Assembly (NCBI GenBank): GCA_947175455.1
Contig: CAMWMW010000157.1
Span: 1-5,403 of the forward strand
Direction of reading: 5' to 3'
Length of the DNA: 5,403 nt
Source: an uncultured Porphyromonadaceae bacterium
GTDB lineage: Bacteria; Bacteroidota; Bacteroidia; Bacteroidales; Muribaculaceae
In this document: one piece after another, positions 1 to 5,403 of the stretch
Numbering within the stretch: the first letter of the stretch is position 1
Layout: the number at the start of each line of letters is the position of its first letter
The notes under the pieces: generated by a model
The model's input: only the letters and a program-made list of their open reading frames with translations
What the model was told of the DNA's origin: nothing
The model's database searches: none
Program-made: the position numbers and the translations under genes

Positions 1-39
1 CTCTATCTCCACTTTTCTATAATCTATTATTGATTCCAT
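1..39 (-). CDS. Possible start of a gene running off the left edge (N-terminal 13 codons only)
   Basis: Reading the minus strand past the radA stop, an ATG at 37-39 opens a frame that stays open to the window edge and encodes MESIIDYRKVEIE. Two other ATGs just upstream on this strand meet stops within a few codons, so this is the only usable start in the stretch. The gap to radA is 47 bases with no hairpin terminator, so the two could be cotranscribed. The peptide, with a short beta-strand-like IIDYRKVEI, resembles the opening of ABC-type ATPases such as the FtsE-like proteins of Bacteroidetes, but 13 residues cannot settle this and it is only a guess. No Walker motif is visible because the sequence ends first. 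It may also be a chance open frame. Confidence 0.4.
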   Translation of the reverse strand, partial: MESIIDYRKVEIE

Positions 40-86
40 ATCATACTTTTCAAATCATGAATACCGGACAAATCACAAGAATCTGC

Positions 87-1454
87 CTAACCGAATATAT
101 TTTTGAACACCTCTTCCACTTTCCCCACCTCAATGATATTGATATTGAATGTGTCTTTTATTCCCTTGAGATTCCCTTTGGGAATAAGTATTGACTCGAA
201 TCCCAACTTCTGAGCCTCGGAAACCCTCTGCTCTATACGAGTGACTGTGCGGATTTCTCCGGACAGCCCCACTTCTCCGGCAAATGCCCACTTCCGTTCA
301 ATGGAGATGTCGAAATTCGAGCTCATGATTGCAGCCACAACCGCCATGTCGAGTGCCGGATCAGCCACCTTCAGACCGCCCGCGATATTCAGAAACACAT
401 CTTTTTGCGACAATTTGAATTTCGCACGTTTCTCAAGCACGGCAAGAAGCATATTGAGCCGGCGCTGGTCAAAACCGGTTACGGAACGCTGTGGCGTTCC
501 ATAGGCGGCAGAAGACACAAGAGCCTGCACCTCTACCATGAACGGTCTTATACCCTCCATTGTGACACCTATTGCGATTCCGCTCATCTCTTCGTCCCTG
601 TTTTCCGAAAGAAGCATCTCCGAGGGATTCTTCACTTCTTTAAGTCCCTTCTGCACCATCTCGTAGATACCTATCTCGTTTGTCGAGCCGAACCGGTTCT
701 TTATCGACCGCAATATCCTATAAAGATATTGTCTGTCGCCCTCGAACTGCAGCACAGTGTCAACAATATGCTCAAGCACTTTCGGTCCGGCTATGGCGCC
801 GTCCTTGTTGATATGCCCCACGAGAATGACCGGGACACCGGATTCTTTGGCATACCTGAGCAGCGATGCGGTGCATTCCCGAACCTGCGATACACTTCCC
901 GCCGCCGACTCAATCTCTGACGAACAGATTGTCTGTATTGAATCAACCACTATCAGAGAAGGCGACACATTCTCAATCTGAGTGAAAATGTTGTCAAGAT
1001 TTGTTTCACACAATATAAATGTGTCTTCCGATATTTTTCCGAGCCGGTCAGCCCTGAGTTTTAGCTGAGAGGCACTTTCCTCCCCCGACACATACAATAT
1101 GCGCCGGTTCCGGATTGAGAGAATGTTCTGCAGAAGCAATGTAGACTTGCCGATTCCCGGCTCGCCACCTATGAGAGTCAGACTTCCGGCTACAAGTCCC
1201 CCTCCAAGAACCCGGTTAAGCTCGGACGACGGCATTTTCACACGCATCTCTTCCTTGACCTCTATCTCTGACAGCCTCACAGGAGTGCTGCTTCGGACAA
1301 GTCCTTTTCTGGCTGACTTGCCGGGTTTGGCAGACACCTTTTCTTCCACAAAAGTGTTCCACTCGCCACAGCCGGGACATTTCCCCAGCCATTTGGGACT
1401 TTCATATCCGCAATCACTGCAGAAATAGACGGATTTGGTCTTTGCTGATGCCAT
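87..1454 (-). CDS. radA: DNA repair protein RadA (Sms), 455 aa
   Basis: RadA is a cytoplasmic RecA-like ATPase that helps process recombination intermediates by branch migration. The architecture is complete. An N-terminal C4 zinc finger has Cys12, Cys15, Cys26 and Cys29. The RecA-like core carries Walker A GEPGIGKS at residues 97-104 and a Walker B-like LIVVDS at 167-172. The RadA signature KNRFG lies at 252-256. The C-terminal Lon-like domain, about 285-455, contains GEVGLSGEIR at 393-402. The 455 residues match the usual family length of about 450-460. The ATG at 1454 is chosen because the zinc finger follows after eleven residues, as is normal. The stop is TAG. The gene is divergent from malate dehydrogenase and shares a 144-base spacer with it. 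No terminator is visible after it, so it may be cotranscribed with the gene entering at position 39. Nothing is missing or broken, and the identification is secure. Confidence 0.97.
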   Translation of the reverse strand: MASAKTKSVYFCSDCGYESPKWLGKCPGCGEWNTFVEEKVSAKPGKSARKGLVRSSTPVRLSEIEVKEEMRVKMPSSELNRVLGGGLVAGSLTLIGGEPGIGKSTLLLQNILSIRNRRILYVSGEESASQLKLRADRLGKISEDTFILCETNLDNIFTQIENVSPSLIVVDSIQTICSSEIESAAGSVSQVRECTASLLRYAKESGVPVILVGHINKDGAIAGPKVLEHIVDTVLQFEGDRQYLYRILRSIKNRFGSTNEIGIYEMVQKGLKEVKNPSEMLLSENRDEEMSGIAIGVTMEGIRPFMVEVQALVSSAAYGTPQRSVTGFDQRRLNMLLAVLEKRAKFKLSQKDVFLNIAGGLKVADPALDMAVVAAIMSSNFDISIERKWAFAGEVGLSGEIRTVTRIEQRVSEAQKLGFESILIPKGNLKGIKDTFNINIIEVGKVEEVFKNIFG

Positions 1455-1524
1455 TTCTTATTGTTTGGGAACAGCCGGTTGAATGTGGATTACACACGCA
1501 TTACGCTATTCCGGATTATAATTG

Positions 1525-1532
1525 CAAAATTA
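1525..1532 (-). promoter_or_regulatory. Candidate radA promoter, -7 element only
   Basis: On the minus strand this octamer reads TAATTTTG, an exact match to the Bacteroidetes -7 consensus TAnnTTTG. It would start transcription around 1515-1520 and give radA a leader of about 60-65 bases. The matching -33 TTTG is not at the expected distance: TTTG occurs on this strand at 1543-1546, only 10 bases away, instead of about 18-20. The spacer is AT-rich, so a chance match is quite possible. Confidence 0.3.
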
Positions 1533-1598
1533 ATCAAATTTTCAAAACTTTTTCCACGCTGCATCATTATAATAATAAAAAGACCAATTAAGTTTATT

Positions 1599-2612
1599 AT
1601 GAAATATCTTACAGACGAAAAACTGCTGATTGTCGGCGCAGGCGGAATGATCGGCTCAAACATGGCTCAGACCGCCATAATGATGCACCTGACACCTAAC
1701 ATTTGTCTTTATGACCCTTATGCAAAAGGTCTTGAAGGTGTGGCGGAAGAATTACTGCATTGCGGATTCGAAGGATTGAATCTGACATATACGGATGACA
1801 TCGAGACTGCTTTTACCGGAGCGAAATATATAGTTTCTTCCGGTGGCGCACCCCGCAAAGCCGGAATGACAAGAGAAGACCTGCTGAAGGGGAATGCACA
1901 GATTGCTGAGGATTTCGGCAAAAACGTAAGAAAATATTGTCCGGATGTAAAGCACATCGTCGTTATTTTCAACCCCGCAGACATCACAGGGCTTGTCACA
2001 CTCCTCTATTCCGGAGTAAAACCGTCATGTGTGACGACACTCGCCGCTCTTGACAGCACGCGTCTTCGCAGCGAGCTGGCAAAATATTTCTCCATTTCTC
2101 CCGACAAAATCACAAATGCAAGAACCTATGGCGGACATGGTGAACAAATGGCGGTGTTCGAATCGACGACTCTGGTCGACGGCAAACCGCTCAAGGAGTT
2201 GATAGAAACTAAGGAAATTCCCGAAAAAGACTGGGAAGAACTTAAAATCCGCGTAATTCAGGGCGGCAAGAATATAATTGACCTCCGTGGCAGATCCTCT
2301 TTCCAGAGTCCTGCATATCTTTCGATTGAAATGATTGCGGCAGCCATGGGTGGTCCGACGTTCAAATGGCCGGCAGGCGTTTACGTAAACGATAAGAAAT
2401 TCAGCCACATCATGATGGCAATGGAGACCACCATCAATAAAGACGGGGTGTCATTCAGACAAGTCGACGGCACTCCTGAAGAAAACGCCGCGCTTGAAAA
2501 GAGCTATCAGCATCTTTGCGCATTGCGGGATGAAGTGATCTCACTCGGAATCATGCCCCCTGTCTCGGAATGGAGCAAGCTCAATCCCTACATGGACGAA
2601 GAGACCAAATGA
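1599..2612 (+). CDS. mdh: NAD-dependent malate dehydrogenase, 337 aa
   Basis: This LDH/MDH-superfamily enzyme reversibly reduces oxaloacetate to malate in the cytoplasm, a step toward fumarate and succinate in fermenting Bacteroidetes. The N-terminal Rossmann motif is VGAGGMIG at residues 12-19, with an acidic residue, Asp39, at the end of beta-2 as expected for NAD. The active-site loop APRKAGMTR (84-92) has Arg86 and Arg92; arginine at the discriminating position favours malate over lactate. NPAD lies at 125-128, the catalytic pair Asp152 and Arg155 in DSTR, and the proton-relay His180 in GGHGEQM. The protein is somewhat longer than the usual 310-330 residues through a C-terminal extension. 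The frame is open back to an ATG at 1461, which would add 46 residues rich in Ile, Lys and Arg; I reject it because the Rossmann strand should start near the N-terminus and the extension covers the divergent spacer. No Shine-Dalgarno sequence is seen. A terminator follows about 110 bases downstream, so it appears monocistronic. Confidence 0.93.
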   Translation: MKYLTDEKLLIVGAGGMIGSNMAQTAIMMHLTPNICLYDPYAKGLEGVAEELLHCGFEGLNLTYTDDIETAFTGAKYIVSSGGAPRKAGMTREDLLKGNAQIAEDFGKNVRKYCPDVKHIVVIFNPADITGLVTLLYSGVKPSCVTTLAALDSTRLRSELAKYFSISPDKITNARTYGGHGEQMAVFESTTLVDGKPLKELIETKEIPEKDWEELKIRVIQGGKNIIDLRGRSSFQSPAYLSIEMIAAAMGGPTFKWPAGVYVNDKKFSHIMMAMETTINKDGVSFRQVDGTPEENAALEKSYQHLCALRDEVISLGIMPPVSEWSKLNPYMDEETK

Positions 2613-2723
2613 AATGTCTGCGGAAACACTTATTTAAACGAAAATTCCCGTTAAATATCCGCCAATAGACAAACTGTTAATTATCAATTATTTGTTAAAG
2701 AAACTTCAACATTTCAACATGAT

Positions 2724-2760
2724 AGGACAGATGTTTTCCAACATCTGTCCTCTTTTTTAT
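2724..2760 (+). terminator. Intrinsic terminator after malate dehydrogenase
   Basis: A perfect 12-bp stem pairs 2724-2735 (AGGACAGATGTT) with 2740-2751 around the four-base loop TTCC. It is followed by a T-rich tail with six consecutive T at 2753-2758. This is a textbook rho-independent terminator on the plus strand. The opposite strand lacks a matching T run, so it should act in one direction only. It separates mdh from the serine operon, whose promoter begins about 12 bases further on. Confidence 0.92.
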
Positions 2761-2771
2761 TGCCAAAAATT

Positions 2772-2801
2772 TTTGTCATTATGATTTTAACACTATATTT
2801 G
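2772..2801 (+). promoter_or_regulatory. Promoter of the serC-serA operon (Bacteroidetes type)
   Basis: A -33 TTTG at 2772-2775 and an exact -7 element TATATTTG (TAnnTTTG) at 2794-2801 are separated by 18 bases, close to the spacing known for the Bacteroidetes housekeeping sigma factor. Transcription would start near 2806-2810, giving a leader of roughly 28 bases before the serC ATG. Its position directly after the mdh terminator supports an independent transcription unit. The leader is too short for a riboswitch or attenuator. Confidence 0.7.
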
Positions 2802-2835
2802 CCAACAAAATTCATTTTAACCATTTAAAACGATC

Positions 2836-3903
2836 ATGAAGAAACACAATTTTTATGCAGGACCAAGTATCCTCAGTCCGTACACGATTCAAAAGACAGC
2901 CGAGGCTATCCAGGATTTCTCCGACATGGGACTCTCCATACTTGAGATCTCACACCGCAGCAAACAATTTCAGGCTGTGATGGATGAGGCGGTAGCGCTT
3001 ACAAAAGAGCTTCTGCACCTTCCTGAGAATTATCATGTGCTCTTCCTCGGTGGCGGTGCAAGTCTGCAATTCTGCATGGTTCCGTTCAATCTTCTCAACA
3101 GGAAAGCCGCTTATATCAACACCGGCACATGGGCTACAAACGCCATTAAAGAAGCTAAACTTTTCGGAGATGTAGAGGTTCTCGCATCATCAGAAGACAC
3201 CAAGTTCAATTATATACCCAAGAACTTCACGATCCCCAATGATGTGGATTACTTCCACTTCACATCAAACAACACAATTTACGGAACAGAAATCCGTCAC
3301 GATTTCGACACGGAAGTGCCGGTAGTGTGCGACATGTCATCAGACATCTTCTCCCGTGAATTCGATCCTACCAAATATTCATTGATATATGCCGGCGCGC
3401 AGAAGAATCTCGCTCCTTCAGGCGTGACAATCGTTATTGTGAAGGAAGATATACTCGGCAAGGTAAACAGAGAGATTCCGACCATGCTCGACTACCGCAC
3501 ACATATCAAGAAAGGCTCCATGTTCAATACTCCTCCTGTTCTTCCTATATATTCCGCTCTCATGACTCTGCGTTATTACAAAGAGATGGGCGGTGTAAAG
3601 GCTATGGAGAAACTTGATATGGAAAAGGCAGCGCTGCTCTATGATGAAATAGACCGCAACAAACTCTTCACCGGCACAGTAGCTGAAGAAGACAGGTCAA
3701 TCATGAACGTATGCTTCGTGATGAAACCCGATTATGCCGAACTTGAAAAAGACTTCATGGAGTTTGCCACCTCTAAAGGAATTGTCGGCATAAAGGGACA
3801 CCGTTCAGTAGGCGGATTCCGTGCATCTCTCTATAATGCACTTCCTCTTGACAGTGTCAAAGTGCTTGTAGATGCAATGAAAGAATTCGAAGCTAAACAT
3901 TAA
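2836..3903 (+). CDS. serC: Phosphoserine aminotransferase, 355 aa
   Basis: SerC is a PLP-dependent class V aminotransferase that converts 3-phosphohydroxypyruvate and glutamate to phosphoserine and 2-oxoglutarate, the second step of serine synthesis; it can also act in pyridoxal phosphate synthesis. Diagnostic sites are all visible: NFYAGPS at residues 5-11, the substrate-contacting His40-Arg41 in EISHRSKQF, the phosphate-binding GGGAS at 72-76, Trp99 expected to stack on the cofactor ring, Asp166 in CDMSSD contacting the pyridine nitrogen, and Lys190 in YAGAQKN as the Schiff-base lysine. NTPPVLPIY (231-239) and the C-terminal [11 protein letters not shown] with Arg329 complete the active site. 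The length is typical (about 355-362). The ATG at 2836 puts the conserved N-terminus in the usual place; the leader is A/T-rich with no Shine-Dalgarno, as is common in Bacteroidetes. It is the first gene of a tight operon with the serA-type gene 13 bases downstream. Confidence 0.97.
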   Translation: MKKHNFYAGPSILSPYTIQKTAEAIQDFSDMGLSILEISHRSKQFQAVMDEAVALTKELLHLPENYHVLFLGGGASLQFCMVPFNLLNRKAAYINTGTWATNAIKEAKLFGDVEVLASSEDTKFNYIPKNFTIPNDVDYFHFTSNNTIYGTEIRHDFDTEVPVVCDMSSDIFSREFDPTKYSLIYAGAQKNLAPSGVTIVIVKEDILGKVNREIPTMLDYRTHIKKGSMFNTPPVLPIYSALMTLRYYKEMGGVKAMEKLDMEKAALLYDEIDRNKLFTGTVAEEDRSIMNVCFVMKPDYAELEKDFMEFATSKGIVGIKGHRSVGGFRASLYNALPLDSVKVLVDAMKEFEAKH

Positions 3904-3916
3904 TCAGAATTTATCT

Positions 3917-4837
3917 ATGAAAATATTGGTTTTCACCGAAAAGCCTTTTGCTCCCGCAGCAGTAAAGGCTATAGCGGATACTGTAAATGCTTCCGGTAAT
4001 GAATTCAGGCTCGTCGAGGGGGGAACCCGGGAGGATTTTGTGGAGGCAATCGCTGATGCTGACGCCCTGATTGTCAGAAGCGACAAAGTAGACCGCGCGC
4101 TTCTTGACCACGCAAAAGCGCTGAAGGTAATAGTTCGTGCCGGAGCCGGATATGACAACATCGACCTTGATGCGGCATCGGAACGCAAGATTTGCGTCAT
4201 GAACACACCCGGGCAAAATTCCAACGCAGTCGCCGAACTCGTTTTCGGAATGATAGTGATGATGTGCCGCAACCAGTATAATGGCAAATCAGGGACTGAA
4301 CTGAAAGACAAATCGTTGGGTATATATGCTTACGGACAGGTGGGACGTAACGTCGCACGCATAGCCAAAGGATTCGGAATGAAACTTGAGGCTCTCGACA
4401 AATTCGTTGACGATGCAGTGATGGAGGCTGACGGAATCAAGCCGCTTCACGATGTCAAGGAGCTTTTCGCTAACAATGATTTCGTTTCGCTTCACATTCC
4501 GGCAACTCCCGAGACCCGCAATTCCATCGGTTATGACCTCGTCATGCTTATGCCTGAGAACGGTGTACTTGTAAATACCGCCCGCAAAGAGGTTATTGAC
4601 GAGGCTGGATTGATGAAGGCTCTTGAAGAACGTCCGGACTTGCGTTATGTGTCAGATATCAAACCGGATGCAGCTGAAGAATTTGAACACAAATTTGCAT
4701 CTCGCGTTTTCTTCACTCCAAAGAAAATGGGTGCGCAGACAGCTGAAGCAAACTTCAACGCCGGTGTTGCCGCAGCAGAGCAGTCAATCGCGTATCTTAA
4801 AGACGGTTGGAACAAATATCAGGTAAACCGTTTTTAA
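3917..4837 (+). CDS. serA: D-3-phosphoglycerate dehydrogenase, short lysine-type form, 306 aa
   Basis: This enzyme oxidises 3-phosphoglycerate to 3-phosphohydroxypyruvate with NAD, the first step of serine synthesis, supplying its neighbour SerC. Family features are the substrate-binding Arg54 in LIVRS, RAGAGYDNID at residues 74-83, a Rossmann region at 135-143 followed by Asp161 at the end of beta-2, and the catalytic Arg223 in NTARKEV. Two things differ from the classic enzyme. The glycine motif reads AYGQVG, with Ala138 where the first glycine of GxGxxG usually lies. The TPHxG segment carrying the catalytic histidine reads TPKKMG (267-272), with Lys269-Lys270 in its place. The Glu of the usual DVFxxEP motif is not at its normal spacing; the local sequence is SDIKPDAAEE. 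There is no C-terminal ACT domain, so this is the short form and should lack the usual allosteric serine site. The set of changes fits the lysine (IIIK) class of phosphoglycerate dehydrogenases, not a decayed gene. Function is further supported by the operon partner serC. Confidence 0.92.
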   Translation: MKILVFTEKPFAPAAVKAIADTVNASGNEFRLVEGGTREDFVEAIADADALIVRSDKVDRALLDHAKALKVIVRAGAGYDNIDLDAASERKICVMNTPGQNSNAVAELVFGMIVMMCRNQYNGKSGTELKDKSLGIYAYGQVGRNVARIAKGFGMKLEALDKFVDDAVMEADGIKPLHDVKELFANNDFVSLHIPATPETRNSIGYDLVMLMPENGVLVNTARKEVIDEAGLMKALEERPDLRYVSDIKPDAAEEFEHKFASRVFFTPKKMGAQTAEANFNAGVAAAEQSIAYLKDGWNKYQVNRF

Positions 4838-4876
4838 AACAATTGATGAGTGAAAAATAGAACCAAGCACTGCATT

Positions 4877-4891
4877 TGATTCATTGAATCA
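4877..4891. repeat. 15-bp near-perfect dyad TGATTCA-T-TGAATCA
   Basis: Two 7-base arms face each other across a single central T, between the serA stop and the hairpin downstream. The one-base centre makes an RNA hairpin unlikely to use the full arms, so if it matters it would more likely be a DNA-binding dyad. It lies about 200 bases before the next gene and could also be chance in AT-rich DNA. Confidence 0.4.
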
Positions 4892-4901
4892 TAATCAGCT
4901 T

Positions 4902-4948
4902 AAATACAATCCGGGCTGCCTGTTTGGCAGCCCGGATTGTATTTTCAG
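4902..4948 (+). terminator. Long hairpin terminator after the serine operon
   Basis: A perfect 19-bp stem pairs 4902-4920 with 4926-4944 around the five-base loop TGTTT. The inner ten pairs are GC-rich (CCGGGCTGCC) and the outer nine are AT-rich. The T run after the GC core is short (TTTT at 4942-4945, interrupted by A at 4941), so release may depend on the outer AT pairs melting, or the hairpin may also protect the 3' end of the serC-serA message. It lies 64 bases after the serA stop. On the minus strand the flanking sequence TATTTAAG is a weaker tail, so bidirectional activity is possible but not convincing. Confidence 0.8.
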
Positions 4949-4984
4949 GCATACGAATTCTCCAGGCATCAGAAATGAAATAAA

Positions 4985-5002
4985 GTTTGAACTTGTTTGA
5001 AC
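4985..5002. repeat. Two direct copies of GTTTGAAC, 10 bases apart
   Basis: The octamer GTTTGAAC occurs at 4985-4992 and again at 4995-5002, a period of ten bases that puts both copies on the same face of the helix. The pair ends nine bases before the -33 element of the promoter candidate for the right-edge gene, where an activator or repressor site would be expected. Each copy also contains TTTG, so they could be overlapping -33 elements instead. Confidence 0.5.
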
Positions 5003-5011
5003 CAAAAAATA

Positions 5012-5043
5012 TTTGTCCGTCACATAACAGGACTATAACTTTA
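5012..5043 (+). promoter_or_regulatory. Candidate promoter of the right-edge ATPase gene
   Basis: A -33 TTTG at 5012-5015 is followed after 20 bases by TAACTTTA at 5036-5043, which matches the -7 consensus TAnnTTTG except in the last base. Transcription would start near 5048-5052, leaving a leader of about 30 bases. A second possible pair is TTTG at 4986-4989 with AATATTTG at 5008-5015, at 18-base spacing. The position after a terminator indicates that the gene has its own transcription unit. Confidence 0.5.
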
Positions 5044-5079
5044 CAGAAAGTTTTACAACCGCTATAACTACTTTTACCC

Positions 5080-5403
5080 ATGAATATTGATTTTTTAAAA
5101 AGATTGGTAGACAAAATGGAATCCGATTATATCCATGAATCCAGAAATAACGAGGCACTTCGCTGGCTTCAGGATTACAATAAGGAAATCCAGGAAGTCA
5201 AACAGTACCGGGAACGTGAGATTCTGGAGCTTCTGCAGAACGCCGATGACGCCGGGAGTTGTCAGGTCGATATCTCTCTCGATACAGCTAACCGTCTTCT
5301 GACCATCACCAACAGCGGTGCCGGGACAATCCCGTTTACTGAAGAAGGGGTAAAATCCATAATGTATGCCAATGTGAGTCCGAAGAAAGGATCGGAGCTG
5401 ATC
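5080..5403 (+). CDS. Sacsin/HSP90-like (GHKL) ATPase, N-terminal 108 residues, cut by the right edge
   Basis: The frame opens with ATG at 5080 and has no stop to the window end, so only the N-terminus is visible. After about 40 polar, helix-prone residues comes an ATP-binding fold of the histidine kinase/HSP90 group. The N-box reads EILELLQNADDAG: Glu50 and Asn54 are the expected catalytic base and magnesium ligand, followed by Asp57-Ala58. A G1-box-like ITNSGAG at 76-82 follows, then FTEEGVKSI and NVSPKKGSELI at 98-108, where sacsin-type proteins normally continue into a glycine-rich lid. This wording is that of the sacsin N-terminal ATPase domain, found in large bacterial proteins often over 1000 residues long, some joined to nuclease-like or DUF3883 domains and some near defence genes. 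Which type this is cannot be told here. There is no signal peptide and it is likely cytoplasmic. No Shine-Dalgarno is present; the start is supported by the upstream promoter candidate. Confidence 0.85.
   Translation, partial: MNIDFLKRLVDKMESDYIHESRNNEALRWLQDYNKEIQEVKQYREREILELLQNADDAGSCQVDISLDTANRLLTITNSGAGTIPFTEEGVKSIMYANVSPKKGSELI

Noticed and set aside
241..981. Plus-strand open frames of 74-171 codons inside radA
   Set aside because: They lie antisense to a complete, well-conserved radA, show no recognisable domains, and overlap each other in different frames, as expected for shadows of a real gene.
1461..1598. N-terminal extension of malate dehydrogenase from the ATG at 1461
   Set aside because: It adds 46 residues before the Rossmann strand with no family counterpart, consists of AT-rich spacer translation, and overlaps the promoter zone of the divergent radA gene. 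The ATG at 1599 gives the normal N-terminus.
2626..2665. Weak inverted repeat around AACG/CGTT after mdh
   Set aside because: The arms are four clean pairs with mismatches beyond them; too weak to call a structure, and a clear terminator follows.
2705..2720. Tandem TTCAACAT repeat just before the mdh terminator
   Set aside because: Only two 8-base copies in AT-rich DNA, with no relation to a promoter or gene start; most likely chance.
3904..4495. Minus-strand open frames of 68-135 codons inside serA
   Set aside because: Antisense to an intact conserved gene and without motifs of their own.
4881..5114. 77-codon minus-strand open frame across the serA-ATPase spacer
   Set aside because: It runs through the hairpin, the direct repeat, the promoter candidate and the start of the ATPase gene; its peptide has no recognisable motif.
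1..5403. CRISPR array, tRNA/rRNA, insertion sequence or attachment site
   Set aside because: No regularly spaced repeats, cloverleaf or rRNA-like sequence, transposase motif or paired terminal repeat was found on either strand by eye.

Overview
The window looks like ordinary chromosomal DNA from a member of Bacteroidales, probably Muribaculaceae or a close relative. The case rests on moderate GC coding DNA with AT-rich spacers, start codons with no Shine-Dalgarno match, promoter-like sequences of the Bacteroidetes type (TTTG ... TAnnTTTG), and the form of the proteins themselves: a 337-residue malate dehydrogenase and a short, ACT-less, lysine-type phosphoglycerate dehydrogenase. The family placement is inference from remembered protein features; no search was run.

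Layout. Positions 1-39 (minus) hold what may be the first 13 codons of a gene that leaves the window on the left. Positions 87-1454 (minus) encode the recombination and repair protein RadA. A 144-base AT-rich divergent spacer separates it from malate dehydrogenase at 1599-2612 (plus), which is followed by a strong intrinsic terminator at 2724-2760. A well-formed promoter then leads into a two-gene serine operon, serC (2836-3903) and a serA-type dehydrogenase (3917-4837), with 13 bases between them. A 19-bp perfect hairpin closes this unit. After a 242-base spacer with its own promoter candidate and an 8-bp direct repeat, a new gene starts at 5080 and runs off the right edge. Its 108 visible residues form the start of a sacsin/HSP90-like (GHKL) ATPase domain.

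How the genes work together. SerA oxidises 3-phosphoglycerate to 3-phosphohydroxypyruvate and SerC transaminates it to phosphoserine; the phosphatase that would finish serine synthesis is not here. Malate dehydrogenase interconverts oxaloacetate and malate, which in this group commonly feeds the reductive branch to fumarate and succinate. RadA is an independent housekeeping repair gene. The right-edge ATPase is the only accessory-looking gene; if an unusual system exists, it lies mainly to the right of this window. I did not find a complete new system inside these 5.4 kb.
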